Origin: Candidatus Harrysmithiimonas galli | Lineage (GTDB): Bacteria > Bacillota > Bacilli > CAJFEE01 | DNA length: 64,000 nt | Direction: 5' to 3' | Assembly: GCA_904373265.1 (NCBI GenBank) | Contig: CAJFEE010000009.1 | Coordinates: 1-64,000 of the forward strand | Shown here: piece after piece, positions 7,341 to 17,480 of the stretch | How positions within the stretch are numbered: the stretch's first letter is position 1 | How the letters are laid out: the number at the start of each line of letters is the position of its first letter | Notes under the pieces: model-generated | What the model saw: only the letters and a program-made list of their open reading frames with translations | Database searches by the model: none | Told to the model about the DNA's origin: nothing | Program-made: the position numbers and the translations under genes

Positions 7341-9200
7341 TTATTCTAATCCATTTGAAAATTGGCTCTGATATAGTTCATAGTAAAATCCTTGTTTTCG
7401 AATCAATTCATCATGACTGCCTTGTTCAATTACACACCCCTTCTTCATAACCAAAATCAGATCTGCATCACGAATCGTTGAAAGACGGTGGGCAATCACA
7501 AAGCTGGTACGCCCTTTCATTAAAGTATTCATTGCTTTTTGAATTTGTACTTCTGTTCGGGTATCAACATTACTCGTTGCTTCATCCAAAATTAAAATTT
7601 GCGGATCAGCTAACAACGCACGAGCAATTGTCAACAATTGCTTCTGTCCCTCCGAAAGATTGGAAGCAGAGGCATTAATTTTTGTGTCATATCCGTCTGG
7701 CAATGTTCGAATAAAATAATCCGCACAAGCTGCTTTTGAAGCTGCAATCAGCTCCTCTTTTGATGCATTCGGGTGACCATATGAAATATTTTCACCAATT
7801 GTACCCTCAAACAGCCATGTATCTTGGACAACCATACCAAACATTTGATACAGTTCCTTGCGCTTCAATGTCCGAATATCTATACCATTTAACAAAATTC
7901 TCCCATCTTTTAACTCATAAAACCGCATCATCAAATTGACCAATGTTGTTTTTCCTGCACCAGTCGGTCCAACAATGGCAACCATTTGTCCTGGAAAAAC
8001 TTCCAGATTCAAATCTTGGATAACATCTTTGGCATCATAACCAAAAGTTACATGCTCAAACTGTACATGCGCACCAAGCTGTAAGTTGTTACTGATTTTT
8101 TGCATACCGTCGTCTTCCTCTTCAGTTTCGTCCAGTATCTCAAAAACGCGCTCGGCTGACGCAATGGTTGACTGAATGATATTGGAAATATTGGCAACTT
8201 GAGTGATCGGCTGATTAAACTGTCGGGCATATTGAATAAATGCCTGAATATCCCCAACCTTTAAGGCTTCTTTCATAACAAGAACACCACCAACAACCGC
8301 AATCAAGACATAGCCGATATTTCCAACAAAAGTCATAAATGGCATAATCATACCAGAAATAAATTGTGCCTTCCAACCATTTTCATACAATGTATCATTC
8401 AAAACTTGAAATTGTTTTTCAGAATTCTTTTCCTGACCAAAGGCTTTGACCACCAGATAGCCAGAATACATTTCTTCAATATGTGCATTGACTCTTCCTA
8501 AACTTTCCTGCTGTCCTTTAAAGTACTTTTGCGATCGTCGCACAATGATTTGAATAAACAAAACGCTAACAGGAAGTGTAACAAGCAAAATCACGGTTAA
8601 CAGTCCACTAAGTTTAATCATCATAAATATTACACCGACAAGCGTAATTACAGACGTAATCATCTGTGTCAATGTTTGCTGAAGTGTATTGCTGATATTG
8701 TCCACATCGTTTACAATCCGACTTAAAATATCGCCGGTTTGATTTTTATCAAAATATTGAAGTGGCAGACGCGAAACTTTCTCAGTCGCTTCTTTTCGCA
8801 GTTGATATACGACCTTTTGTGAAATTCCTGCCATAATATAAGCTGTAATATAAGTAAATAAAGAGGCAAGCAAATAAAGTCCCAATAAAACCATTAACAA
8901 CTGTGCAAGAAACTGAAAATCAATACCGCCTAGACCACTTTTTTTACTCATCAAGCCTTCAAAAATATGTGTGGTAGCTGATCCAAGTAAAACCGGACTG
9001 ATTACAGTAAACAATGTACCGACTGCTGCCGCAAGAATCACCAATGTAAATGATACTCGGTATGGACGCAAATAGTTGATGAGCCGCTTTAAAGTTTGTT
9101 TAAAATTTTTTGGCTTTTCACCAGAAATCATACCTCCTGGACCTCTGCCATGTCTTGAACCACCCATTTGAACCTTCATTTGAGGTCTTTGTTCACGCAT
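7341..9200 (-). CDS. ABC exporter half-transporter, canonical ATPase subunit
   Basis: About 619 residues: six-helix exporter domain (about 40-330) then a nucleotide-binding domain with Walker A GPTGAGKTT, signature NLSEGQKQLL, Walker B ILILDEATSNVD with the catalytic Glu, and H-loop IAHRLST. Second gene of a pair, overlapping the upstream partner by eight bases. I start at the ATG at 9200, eight bases after GGGAGGG. The basic, Gly-rich N-terminal extension (MKVQMGGSRHGRGPGGM) is typical of this subunit type. Together the two form a heterodimeric exporter of the LmrCD/EfrAB/TM287-288 class; such pumps often export drugs or lipids, but the substrate cannot be read here. Confidence 0.9.
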   Translation of the reverse strand: MREQRPQMKVQMGGSRHGRGPGGMISGEKPKNFKQTLKRLINYLRPYRVSFTLVILAAAVGTLFTVISPVLLGSATTHIFEGLMSKKSGLGGIDFQFLAQLLMVLLGLYLLASLFTYITAYIMAGISQKVVYQLRKEATEKVSRLPLQYFDKNQTGDILSRIVNDVDNISNTLQQTLTQMITSVITLVGVIFMMIKLSGLLTVILLVTLPVSVLFIQIIVRRSQKYFKGQQESLGRVNAHIEEMYSGYLVVKAFGQEKNSEKQFQVLNDTLYENGWKAQFISGMIMPFMTFVGNIGYVLIAVVGGVLVMKEALKVGDIQAFIQYARQFNQPITQVANISNIIQSTIASAERVFEILDETEEEDDGMQKISNNLQLGAHVQFEHVTFGYDAKDVIQDLNLEVFPGQMVAIVGPTGAGKTTLVNLMMRFYELKDGRILLNGIDIRTLKRKELYQMFGMVVQDTWLFEGTIGENISYGHPNASKEELIAASKAACADYFIRTLPDGYDTKINASASNLSEGQKQLLTIARALLADPQILILDEATSNVDTRTEVQIQKAMNTLMKGRTSFVIAHRLSTIRDADLILVMKKGCVIEQGSHDELIRKQGFYYELYQSQFSNGLE

Positions 9201-10995
9201 TCCCAAATCCCTCCCCTGCAGCTTGAGATTTTGCCGTTTCCTGATACACTGTACAGCTTTGCATCAGTTCATCATGCGTTCCGATTCCAACAATTTTCCC
9301 CTCATCCAAAACAATAATTTGATCAGCACCTTGAATCGTATGGATCCGCTGCGCCACCATCACAATCGTTGCTTCATGTAATTCTTCTTGCAGCGCATGG
9401 CGCAAAGTCGCATCCGTTTTGAAATCCAATGCCGAAAAGCTATCATCAAATAAATAAATATTTGTTTTACGAACCAAGGCTCGTGCAATTGCCAACCGCT
9501 GCTTTTGACCACCAGAAAAATTTTTTCCTCCCTGAGAGACCTCAGTTGCAAAACCGTTTTCTGTTGCTTCAATAAAAGATAGACTTTGCGAAATCTTGGC
9601 TGCTCTATACAGTTCTGCATCTGTGGCCTCTGCATTTCCGTAGCGTAAATTATCAGCAATGGTACCTGAAAATAAAACCGTCTTTTGTGGGACATACGCC
9701 ATTTGACGCCGGAGATCATCTTGAGCTATTGTGGCAATATCTGTTCCGTCAATGATAATCTTCCCAGCATCCAGATTGTAAAATCGAAGCAAAACCTGAA
9801 GCAGTGCAGTTTTCCCAGATCCAGTGCCGCCAATAATCGCATTCATCTTTCCTGGCTGAATCGTAAAAGTCAGATCATTTAAGGCCGGATGCTCAGCGCC
9901 TGGATAAGAAAAAGTTACATGTTCAAAACGAATTTCACCTCTTTGAAGTACTTTGGTTACATCCTTTCCTCCTTGGTTTTCAATTGTAAGAAAGTGATCG
10001 GTCGCTTCTTTTTTAGCAAAAATCGGCGTATACTTATCCTGAGCTAAAACAGCTACCGTTTGTTCCAAAACCTCTTCGATTCTTTGTGCCGAAGCTTGTG
10101 CCCTCGGAATAATCACAAACAATAAAGACATCATGAGAAGCGACATCATAATTTGCATTGCATACTGAATAAATGCCATTAAGTCCCCAACCTGCATATT
10201 CCCAGCATCAATTTTTCCAGCACCAAACCAAACAATAAGTAATATCGTTACATTCATCAAAAACATCATTACTGGCATCATCAAAGCCATCAAACGGTTT
10301 ACATTTAGTGCATCTTGCATAAAATCCTGATTTGAACGATCATATCGTTGAATTTCATCTGTTGTACGATTAAACATTCGAATCACTTTCATGCCAGTAA
10401 ACTGTTCACGTAAAATAAGTGTCATATGATCCAATTTCTTTTGAAGTGAACGAAATAGCGGCATTGCCTTTTTTCCAATCAATCCGACAGCAAGTGCCAA
10501 AATCGGAAGAATAAATATGAAAATAAAAGACAACCCTGGATTTTTATTCACTGCCATAATAATACCACCAATGCCAAGCAATGGTGCCATCACAAGCATG
10601 CGCAACCCCATAATGACAAAAAGCTGAACTTGCATCACATCATTCGTTGTTCTTGTAATTAAAGAAGCGGTTCCAAATGTATCATATTGCTGAACCGAAA
10701 AAGCAGATACTTTACGAAAAACTGCTTGACGTACATCTCGGCTGAAACCCATACCAATTCGTGCTGCCAAAAAACTAACCAAAATCGCAAAAAACATTCC
10801 ACCAAAAGACACCAAAAGCATCCAAAGACCTGTTTTTAAAATATAGACCGTATCTGCATAGACAATGCCATGGTCAACGATTTTTCCCATTAAATTGGGT
10901 AAATACAAATCGGTCATAGCCTGTAAAAACACAAACAAAAAAGTCAACAATATCCATCGGGTATAGGGTCGAATATAATGTAAAGCCACACGCAT
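9193..10995 (-). CDS. ABC exporter half-transporter, degenerate ATPase subunit
   Basis: 600 residues, exporter transmembrane domain followed by an ATPase domain with Walker A GGTGSGKTA, signature NFSGGQKQRLA and Walker B IYLFDDSFSALD. The usual catalytic Glu after Walker B is Asp (DD instead of DE), and the H-loop His is replaced (VAQRIHT), which is the known signature of the degenerate site in heterodimeric exporters. It precedes the canonical subunit in the operon. Sequence begins MRVALHYIRPYTRW, ten bases after AGGAAGAGG. No regulator is adjacent, so no substrate clue from context. Confidence 0.9.
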   Translation of the reverse strand: MRVALHYIRPYTRWILLTFLFVFLQAMTDLYLPNLMGKIVDHGIVYADTVYILKTGLWMLLVSFGGMFFAILVSFLAARIGMGFSRDVRQAVFRKVSAFSVQQYDTFGTASLITRTTNDVMQVQLFVIMGLRMLVMAPLLGIGGIIMAVNKNPGLSFIFIFILPILALAVGLIGKKAMPLFRSLQKKLDHMTLILREQFTGMKVIRMFNRTTDEIQRYDRSNQDFMQDALNVNRLMALMMPVMMFLMNVTILLIVWFGAGKIDAGNMQVGDLMAFIQYAMQIMMSLLMMSLLFVIIPRAQASAQRIEEVLEQTVAVLAQDKYTPIFAKKEATDHFLTIENQGGKDVTKVLQRGEIRFEHVTFSYPGAEHPALNDLTFTIQPGKMNAIIGGTGSGKTALLQVLLRFYNLDAGKIIIDGTDIATIAQDDLRRQMAYVPQKTVLFSGTIADNLRYGNAEATDAELYRAAKISQSLSFIEATENGFATEVSQGGKNFSGGQKQRLAIARALVRKTNIYLFDDSFSALDFKTDATLRHALQEELHEATIVMVAQRIHTIQGADQIIVLDEGKIVGIGTHDELMQSCTVYQETAKSQAAGEGFGNA

Positions 10996-11545
10996 TTTAA
11001 TTCATCCTCTTCCTTTCATTTACACATATCCTTGTTTTGATACATTATAGCAGTTATATCTCTGTTTCTAAAAATTAGACATCCTTGAATTCTGGATGAA
11101 ATTCAGGATATATATTACAAAATAACAACATAAATCGCAAAAAAGGAACAAAAAAGCTGTTCATTTCTTCTCTTTTCAATCCAAAAATAGCAAATAAAAA
11201 AACGAGATCTATTTTCTTGTAAACAAAGGTATGATTTATATTTTTAGACAACCGAAAAAATGACTCAAACAAAGCCTATCACATAAACCAAATACTTCAT
11301 TACTGCCTTTCTTTTTTTGTTATTTTTTCACTTTTCATTTCTCTATATCGAAATCTATTTGGCACACATAGAAAAAATTTGTAAATTGTGGTATAAAATA
11401 TAAGGAAATACTTGTTCTATTCATTCATTTGCCAGAATCGGGGTTCAAGCGAAAAATTTATAAAAACCATTTTATCTTTTTAAATCTATTTTACGCCTAG
11501 CTTCCACTTTACTTGTATTTATTTTCTTCAGAAAGTAGGGTTAAT
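10996..11545. other. Divergent intergenic region between ABC pair and glnS
   Basis: About 550 bp containing the promoters of both neighbours. I looked for a T-box leader before glnS (a TGGNACCGCG-type antiterminator and terminator) and did not find one. Short open frames in it have no support. Confidence 0.4.
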
Positions 11546-13195
11546 ATGGAAAATACATCCTCAAACTTTATTCGCAATATTATTATTTCTGATTTAGAAT
11601 CTGGAAAAACAAAGGAGGTCATTACACGATTCCCACCAGAACCAAACGGCTACTTGCATATTGGACATGCCAAATCCATTATTTTAAATTTTGGACTGGC
11701 TGATGAGTTCCATGGGAGAACAAATCTTCGCTTTGATGATACAAATCCGTTGAAAGAAGATGCCGAATATGTCACCGCCATTCAAGAAGATGTCAAATGG
11801 CTCGGTTATGAATGGGACGGTTTGTTTTTTGCTTCCGATTATTTCGATACCATGTACGAAAAAGCAGTGCTACTCATTCAAAAAGGACTCGCATATGTTG
11901 ACGATTTAAGCGCCGATGAAATTCGAACATATCGTGGAACATTAACTGAGCCTGGGAAGGAAAGCCCCTATCGAAATCGTTCAGTTGAAGAAAATTTTGC
12001 ATTGTTTGAAGCAATGAAAAACGGAAAATTTCAAGACGGAGAAAAAGTGTTGCGCGCTAAAGTAGATATGGCCTCACCAAACATCAACCTGCGTGACCCA
12101 GTCATTTATCGCATCGCACATGTGCCACATCATAATACAGGTGACAAGTGGTGCATTTATCCAATGTACACATTTGCCCATCCATTAGAGGATGCCATTG
12201 AAGGGGTGACACATTCCATCTGTACCTTGGAATTTGAAGATCAACGTCCATTTTATGACTGGGTCATTGCAAACTGTGAAATGCCAAATGTTCCACGGCA
12301 ATATGAATTTGGTCGCCTAAATTTAACCCATACTGTAATGAGCAAGCGCAAGTTAAAACAATTGGTTGATGAAGGATACGTAGATGGCTGGGACGATCCA
12401 CGCATGCCAACCATTTCTGGATTGCGCCGACGTGGTTATACGCCTGAAGCAATCATCGCATTTTTCAAGGAAATCGGTGTTTCCAAAACAAGCGGTGTAG
12501 TAGACAGTGCCATGCTTGAACATTTTATTCGGGAAGATTTGAAAATGAAAGCACCACGTAGCATGGCGGTTATCGATCCTTTAAAAGTTGTGATTATCAA
12601 TTATCCAAAAGACCAAATTGAAATGCTTGAAGCAGACAACAATCCAGAAAACGAGAAAATGGGTATACGTCAAATTCCTTTCGGGCGTGAAATTTATATT
12701 GAACGTGAAGACTTTATGGAAGAACCACCAAAAAAATATCATCGGTTGTATCCCGGAAATGAAGTTCGCCTGCGTCATGCTTATTTTATTAAGTGTGAAG
12801 AAATTATAAAAGACGAAAACGGGAAGATTATAGAAATCCACTGCACCTATGATCCCGAAACCAAAAGCGGTTCTGGATTTAATGCACGAAAAGTAAAGGC
12901 TACCTTACATTGGGTAGAAGCCTCCCAAGCAGTTTTAGCAGAATTTCATTTATACAATCCACTCATTTTAGACGATGAGGAAGAAAATGAAGACAGTCAT
13001 TTTCTGGATCATGTCAATCCAGAAGCTTTAACGATCAAACATGGTTTTGTTGAGGAAAATTTAAAACAGGTAAAGCCACAAGAAAAATTTCAATTTTTAC
13101 GACATGGCTACTTCAATGTCGACCCAAAACATCACTCCGAGAATCGACTGGTATTCAATCGCATTGTCAGTTTGAAAAGCTCATTTAAATTATAA
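11546..13195 (+). CDS. glnS: Glutamine--tRNA ligase
   Basis: 549 residues, class I synthetase that charges tRNA-Gln. The catalytic HIGH box is intact (LHIGHAKS, residues 37-44), followed by the GlnRS-specific NLRFDDTNP, and the second signature is VMSKRKL. The C-terminal half has the two beta-barrel anticodon-binding domains ([23 protein letters not shown]). I use the ATG at 11546, after TAGGG, because the upstream TTG frame adds a non-conserved tail. A dedicated GlnRS means this organism need not rely on the GatCAB transamidation route for Gln-tRNA. A matching tRNA-Gln(UUG) is present at 43340-43414. Confidence 0.97.
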   Translation: MENTSSNFIRNIIISDLESGKTKEVITRFPPEPNGYLHIGHAKSIILNFGLADEFHGRTNLRFDDTNPLKEDAEYVTAIQEDVKWLGYEWDGLFFASDYFDTMYEKAVLLIQKGLAYVDDLSADEIRTYRGTLTEPGKESPYRNRSVEENFALFEAMKNGKFQDGEKVLRAKVDMASPNINLRDPVIYRIAHVPHHNTGDKWCIYPMYTFAHPLEDAIEGVTHSICTLEFEDQRPFYDWVIANCEMPNVPRQYEFGRLNLTHTVMSKRKLKQLVDEGYVDGWDDPRMPTISGLRRRGYTPEAIIAFFKEIGVSKTSGVVDSAMLEHFIREDLKMKAPRSMAVIDPLKVVIINYPKDQIEMLEADNNPENEKMGIRQIPFGREIYIEREDFMEEPPKKYHRLYPGNEVRLRHAYFIKCEEIIKDENGKIIEIHCTYDPETKSGSGFNARKVKATLHWVEASQAVLAEFHLYNPLILDDEEENEDSHFLDHVNPEALTIKHGFVEENLKQVKPQEKFQFLRHGYFNVDPKHHSENRLVFNRIVSLKSSFKL

Positions 13196-13871
13196 AAAAG
13201 CTATAAAAACGGGATTGGTCATAAAATGAAGAAAAATCCCTAAAAATAATCTTTTTATTTAAATAACTGGGAATATTTGGTTCTTTTTTGATATACTATT
13301 AAAGAAGTAAAGAAATGTAAAAAATTTTGCCGCTCTTATCCGGCACTTGCACACTATGCCGGATGGTGCGGACCATTTCCTCTAAACAAATCTAGCTTGC
13401 CAATAAAGCTATCATAAATATCTATCTACTGCTGCTGTTTATTTCCTCAGCTTCATGTACTACGATTTTCTTCACAAACCCAACATAAGCAAATATACAG
13501 TTCATGTGCTTACCATACACGTCTTGAAACTTCTTCACGTCCGTTCTGCTGGTCTTTTCCTATTCTTTTTACATGGCTGGAAAACCACACTTTTCAGTTT
13601 TATCTAGTGTGGCTTTATCGTTCGTTCTATGACAATCCCATGAAACATCATCCACGATTTCCCCTAAGACATGATCCCCATCTAAAAAATTAAACCAGTA
13701 ATATGTGTCTCTAATCGTATCCAAAAAAAGAAAAAATTTTAGCGTACATTATAGAAACAGGGTTATTTTTTATTTCTGGTAAACATTAATCAGTTTATTT
13801 AACTCACTTTGAAAAAATAGAACTTGATGCATAGTCATCAAACCAAATTTTAAGCCCGTTCCACATTAGTG
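13196..13871. other. Intergenic with two hairpins and decayed coding traces
   Basis: A weak hairpin (GGGATT 13211-13216, AATCCC 13235-13240) may end glnS. A second, TCCGGCA/TGCCGGA (13339-13345, 13357-13363) is followed on the minus strand by AAAATTTTTT and could terminate minus-strand transcription. Between about 13430 and 13560 the minus strand reads KKFQDVYGKHMNCIFAYV and then stops, which looks like a gene relic I cannot identify. Confidence 0.4.
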
Positions 13872-15323
13872 TTATGGAAGCTGATAACTTTCCTTTCTTC
13901 TTTCCTCTAATATTTCCTCCACACAATTTTGAACCATAGCTATACCCGTTTCAATTTCTTGTGTTTGAACAGCTGCAAAACTGAAACGAGCCGCATTGAC
14001 CAGTCCATTCTTCATACTTCCTGGATGATAAAAGCGATGCCCAGAAATAAATCGTACACCTTGAGCGGCGCATCGTTTTTGTAGCTCATAAACTGGCACT
14101 GTATCGGGAAAATGCACCCAAAAAAACAATCCGCCCCTTGAATCATTAAAAGAGATTCCTTTTTGTTTAAATATTGTCAAAGCCTGTTTCATCGTTACAT
14201 AATTTTCAAAATAATTTGCACGCATCATTTCCAAATGTGACCAAAACTGCCCGCTGCGAAAATATATATCTACCGCCCTTTGCAATAAACCTGCCGAAGA
14301 AATATCCGAAACATACTTAGCCTGCAAAATTAAAGTTTGTTCTGTTTCTGGTGCAATTAAAAAACCGATGCGTAACCCTGGCATAAGAAGCTTTGAAAAG
14401 CTTTTAATCGTAATCACTTGTGAATGTCCATACAATAAGTCCGCTGTCTCTTCTTGGCTCTTTTTGTCATAAACAAGCTCTGACAAAGAATCATCCTCTA
14501 CAATAAAAAAGTGGTATTTTTCAGCAAGTTTCAAAATTTGTTTTAATTTTTGCCGTGTGTAGCAACACGCAGTCGGATTTTGATACCGACTCATTAGATA
14601 AAAAATTTTTGGCCGGTGTATCGCAACATAGTTTTCCAATTCAGAAATTTTGATACCATCTTGTTCTAATGAAACCCCAATCACCTTGGCACCTCTAGAT
14701 GCAAACACATGTGCAGCACCTGGATAAGTTGGCATTTCTGTCAAAACGATATCCTCCGGATGTATATAGGCTTTACTGATCAAATCCAGTCCTTGCTGTG
14801 CACCCGACACAACAAAAATTTGTGACGGATTTAAATCAATTCCTTTTTCTTTTTTCAGATATGTGCACAAACTTTCTCGAAGTGGAGGATAACCACCTCC
14901 CTCTTGATATTCAAAAGCATAGCCCTGGTCCCGATCCAAAACATGATTTAAACATGCCTTAAACGTTTCAACTGGGAATACTTTCGGATCCGGTGTTGCA
15001 CTTGCAAAATTAATATCCTGATGCTTAAGATTCGATACAACCTTATGATTCACTGAAAAGCGAAGTGCCTCAATCGCATCTGTATGACGAATAATTTCAT
15101 AACCACTTCCTTTTTTTGCATAAACAAATCCTTTGCGCTCTAAATCTTTATAAGCCCGCACAACTGTACCATTATTGATCCCCAATGCCAAAGCCAGTTT
15201 GCGAATTGGAGGCAACTTTTCACCTGGTGGTGGTTTGACGCGATCAATTTCCATCTGAATCTGCTGTGAGAGCTGAAGATAAATTGGTTCATCCGCATTA
15301 AATTGTATCGATACAAATTCCAT
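13872..15323 (-). CDS. pdxR: MocR/GntR-type regulator of vitamin B6 synthesis (PdxR)
   Basis: 483 residues: an N-terminal winged helix (residues about 10-75, QLSQQIQMEIDRV, LPPIRKLALALGINNGTVVRAYKDLERKGFVY) fused to a fold-type I aminotransferase-like domain (FASATPDPKVFP, VSGAQQGLDLISKAY, SRYQNPTACC, IKSFSKLLMPGLRIGF with the PLP-binding Lys). MocR members next to pdxST are PdxR, PLP-sensing activators of pdxST and repressors of themselves. I start at the ATG at 15323 because the alignment-relevant domain begins there and AGGTG precedes it; the longer frame has no support. Divergent from pdxS with palindromes in between and at the 5' end of this gene. Confidence 0.92.
   Translation of the reverse strand: MEFVSIQFNADEPIYLQLSQQIQMEIDRVKPPPGEKLPPIRKLALALGINNGTVVRAYKDLERKGFVYAKKGSGYEIIRHTDAIEALRFSVNHKVVSNLKHQDINFASATPDPKVFPVETFKACLNHVLDRDQGYAFEYQEGGGYPPLRESLCTYLKKEKGIDLNPSQIFVVSGAQQGLDLISKAYIHPEDIVLTEMPTYPGAAHVFASRGAKVIGVSLEQDGIKISELENYVAIHRPKIFYLMSRYQNPTACCYTRQKLKQILKLAEKYHFFIVEDDSLSELVYDKKSQEETADLLYGHSQVITIKSFSKLLMPGLRIGFLIAPETEQTLILQAKYVSDISSAGLLQRAVDIYFRSGQFWSHLEMMRANYFENYVTMKQALTIFKQKGISFNDSRGGLFFWVHFPDTVPVYELQKRCAAQGVRFISGHRFYHPGSMKNGLVNAARFSFAAVQTQEIETGIAMVQNCVEEILEERRKESYQLP
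15303..15316. promoter_or_regulatory. Candidate PdxR operator inside the start of pdxR
   Basis: Perfect 14-bp palindrome TTGTATCGATACAA, sharing TTGTAT-N2-ATACAA with the larger palindrome at 15400-15427. Centres are 104 bp apart, close to ten helical turns. It overlaps codons 3-7 of pdxR. Binding is inference. Confidence 0.5.
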
Positions 15324-15399
15324 ATTTTCACCTATTTGTTCTTTTTTTATTGACGAAATCAGAAAAATTTCGTTTAATTGCATGGAAAATCTAAAGTAC

Positions 15400-15427
15400 T
15401 TTAAAATTGTATGCATACAATTTTAAA
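15400..15427. promoter_or_regulatory. Candidate PdxR operator in the pdxR-pdxS intergenic region
   Basis: Perfect 28-bp palindrome with half-site TTTAAAATTGTATG (15400-15413) and its exact complement at 15414-15427. It sits 33 bp before the pdxS start, inside the divergent promoter region, and contains the same TTGTAT-N2-ATACAA core as the second site. The position suits a dual autorepressor/activator site. Confidence 0.6.
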
Positions 15428-15460
15428 AAGAAAAAACAAAAATGTAAAGGAGAAAAACAA

Positions 15461-16339
15461 ATGAATGAAAGATACAATTTAAACAAAAATTTGGCACAAA
15501 TGTTAAAAGGCGGTGTCATTATGGACGTTGTCAATCCAAAAGAAGCAGAAATTGCAGAAAAAGCCGGAGCAGTAGCTGTTATGGCATTGGAACGTGTACC
15601 CTCTGATATTCGTCGTGACGGTGGAGTAGCTCGTATGAGCGATCCAAAAATGATTCAAGAAATCCAAACTGCCGTTTCCATTCCAGTGATGGCAAAAGTA
15701 CGCATTGGACATTTTGTTGAGGCGCAAATTTTGGAAGCACTGCAAATTGACTATATTGATGAATCAGAGGTACTCACACCAGCAGATGAAGATTTCCATA
15801 TCGATAAAACCGCTTTCCAAGTTCCATTTGTCTGTGGCGCCAAAAACATTGGAGAAGCCTTACGGCGAATCGGAGAGGGCGCATCTATGATTCGAACAAA
15901 AGGAGAAGCAGGAACAGGTAACGTTGTAGAAGCTGTCCGCCACATGCGTACCATGAATCAACAAATACGAAAAATTCAATCCGCTTCCAAAGAAGAATTG
16001 ATGACTTTAGCTAAGTGTTATCAAGCTCCGTATGATTTAGTTTGCTATGTTCATGAACATGGTCAACTACCCGTTGTCAATTTTGCAGCCGGAGGTATTG
16101 CTACACCGGCAGATGCCGCTTTAATGATGCAGCTTGGTTGTGATGGTGTATTTGTTGGATCTGGTATCTTTAAATCAGCCAATCCGTTAAAACGCGCCGA
16201 AGCTATTGTCAAAGCAACGACTTATTTTGATAAGCCAGAAATTCTTGCTGAAGTTTCGAATGATCTTGGACTTGCCATGGATTCTTTAGATATTCGCATT
16301 ATGGATGAAAAACAATTGTTTGCTTCAAGAGGTTGGTAG
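15461..16339 (+). CDS. pdxS: Pyridoxal 5'-phosphate synthase lyase subunit PdxS
   Basis: 292 residues, the synthase subunit of the DXP-independent PLP pathway, which builds PLP from ribose 5-phosphate, glyceraldehyde 3-phosphate and ammonia supplied by PdxT. The conserved blocks are all visible: [50 protein letters not shown] with the active-site Lys, [20 protein letters not shown], and the C-terminal [21 protein letters not shown]. Start at ATG 15461, nine bases after AAAGGAG; the longer frame begins within the operator. Next gene begins one base after the stop. Confidence 0.97.
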   Translation: MNERYNLNKNLAQMLKGGVIMDVVNPKEAEIAEKAGAVAVMALERVPSDIRRDGGVARMSDPKMIQEIQTAVSIPVMAKVRIGHFVEAQILEALQIDYIDESEVLTPADEDFHIDKTAFQVPFVCGAKNIGEALRRIGEGASMIRTKGEAGTGNVVEAVRHMRTMNQQIRKIQSASKEELMTLAKCYQAPYDLVCYVHEHGQLPVVNFAAGGIATPADAALMMQLGCDGVFVGSGIFKSANPLKRAEAIVKATTYFDKPEILAEVSNDLGLAMDSLDIRIMDEKQLFASRGW

Positions 16340-16340
16340 C

Positions 16341-16928
16341 ATGACTGTTACAATTGGTGTACTTGGCATTCAAGGGGCTGTAACAGAGCATATAAAAAAA
16401 TTAGAACAGTTACCCAAAGTCAAAGCTGTGCTTGTAAAATCCATTGAAGCACTGCAACAAATAGATGGTTTGATTTTACCAGGAGGAGAAAGTACAGCTA
16501 TTGCCCGAATCCTACAAGACTTCCAAATCTTTGAATCACTCCAAAAAAAAATTACAGCTGGATTACCTGTATGGGGAACTTGTGCGGGTATGATTTTGCT
16601 TGCCAAGAAAATACTTGACTCTGATATGACCCATCTTGGTGTAATGCATATAACGGTAAAACGAAACGCATATGGCAGACAGCTTGGAAGTTTTTCGATT
16701 CTTGAAACGATTCCTGCTATATCTGACCAACCAATCCCACTTGTTTTTATTCGAGCACCATTTGCTTTAGAAGCAGCAGACCAGGTGGAGATTTTGCATA
16801 TACTGGATGGCAAAATTGTTGCCTGTCGTGAACAACATATGTTAGCGACTGCATTTCATCCTGAATTAACAGATGATTTATCTTTTCATCGCTATTTTGT
16901 AAAAATGGTTCAGCAGTACAAACTGTAA
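16341..16928 (+). CDS. pdxT: Pyridoxal 5'-phosphate synthase glutaminase subunit PdxT
   Basis: 195 residues, class I-like glutaminase that feeds ammonia into PdxS. The nucleophile is in VWGTCAGM (Cys81), the substrate-binding GLILPGGESTAI box precedes it, and the catalytic His-Glu pair is in ATAFHPELTDD near the C-terminus. I start at MTVTIGVLGIQGAV (ATG 16341), one base after the pdxS stop with AGAGG upstream; the longer frame overlaps pdxS and is not conserved. Co-transcribed with pdxS and expected to be under PdxR control. Confidence 0.96.
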   Translation: MTVTIGVLGIQGAVTEHIKKLEQLPKVKAVLVKSIEALQQIDGLILPGGESTAIARILQDFQIFESLQKKITAGLPVWGTCAGMILLAKKILDSDMTHLGVMHITVKRNAYGRQLGSFSILETIPAISDQPIPLVFIRAPFALEAADQVEILHILDGKIVACREQHMLATAFHPELTDDLSFHRYFVKMVQQYKL

Positions 16929-16999
16929 TAGAAAAAGAAACAAAGAAAAAGATTCATCCTGAATCCATTGGATCCAAAATAAAACAAAAAAGAAACTAG

Positions 17000-17130
17000 T
17001 ACAAAATAAACGCATAAAAACGTTTCTCTTTCATGGAAACAGCCAGAGACCTAGAAGTTTACCACTTCATTGCATTCCTCTTAGACGCAGCAACGTTTTT
17101 ATGCGCGATTTTTATTTCAATCACTTTTGT
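17000..17130 (-). repeat. Intergenic inverted-repeat element, copy 1
   Basis: A perfect 14-bp inverted repeat (CGCATAAAAACGTT 17011-17024; AACGTTTTTATGCG 17092-17105) spans a 67-base loop. In minus orientation it begins AAAAATCGCGCATAAA and ends TTTTATGCGTTTATTTTGTAC. Both ends recur in the plus-strand element at 49860-49990, while the loops differ. It lies behind pdxT and could also stop transcription there. No matching larger mobile element was seen. Confidence 0.55.
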
Positions 17131-17181
17131 CCACCATACCCCTTCAGCAATAAGCAACTGTTTACCAATTCTATAAAAAAG

Positions 17182-17240
17182 CATAATTGCCTCCCTCTTT
17201 TTTAAATAAAAATTGAAGTAGAATTATGCTCTTTTTTTAA
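17182..17240 (+). terminator. Hairpin with T-run before the adh promoter
   Basis: AGCATAATT (17182-17190) pairs with AATTATGCT (17224-17232) and is followed by CTTTTTTT. Could terminate transcription leaving pdxST, 250 bp past pdxT. Confidence 0.5.
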
Positions 17241-17403
17241 ATGCTTCTCAATTTGAGGAAAAGATGAAAAATAAATGAAACTGTGCATTCATAGCAGTAA
17301 ATCTGAAAAAAAAAAGAAAATCGTCCACAAGAAAATTCTTTTTATATCATATATGTAAAGAAAAATTCAACAACAAAACTACGAAAATATTTGTGTCAAA
17401 TTT

Positions 17404-17432
17404 TTGACAGGTATCTGCCATCCTCTTATAAT
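17404..17432 (+). promoter_or_regulatory. Consensus sigma-A promoter of the alcohol dehydrogenase gene
   Basis: TTGACA at 17404-17409, 17-bp spacer, TATAAT at 17427-17432: both hexamers match consensus exactly at ideal spacing, 48 bp before the ATG. Confidence 0.85.
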
Positions 17433-17466
17433 ATAGTATGTATATATGCATATATACTATATTATA
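17427..17466. promoter_or_regulatory. Near-perfect palindrome overlapping -10 and leader of adh
   Basis: TATAATATAGTAT on the left and ATACTATATTATA on the right flank a TATATGCATATA-like centre with a few extra bases in the left arm. It starts in the -10 box and ends just before the AAGGAGG ribosome binding site, so a bound repressor would block both polymerase and, as RNA, a hairpin could sit next to the ribosome site. Confidence 0.5.
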
Positions 17467-17480
17467 AGGAGGATAAAAAT

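Noticed and set aside
11075..11272. Minus-strand 65-residue frame upstream of the ABC pair
   Set aside because: No ribosome binding site, low complexity, in an intergenic promoter region.
11273..11545. T-box leader for glnS
   Set aside because: No TGGNACCGCG-type antiterminator or T-box stem pattern was found.
17059..17186. Minus-strand small ORF behind GGGAGG overlapping the repeat element
   Set aside because: On careful reading the frame stops after 21 codons (MLFYRIGKHSCLLLKGYGGQK), so there is no convincing peptide; the ribosome-site-like motif is probably chance.
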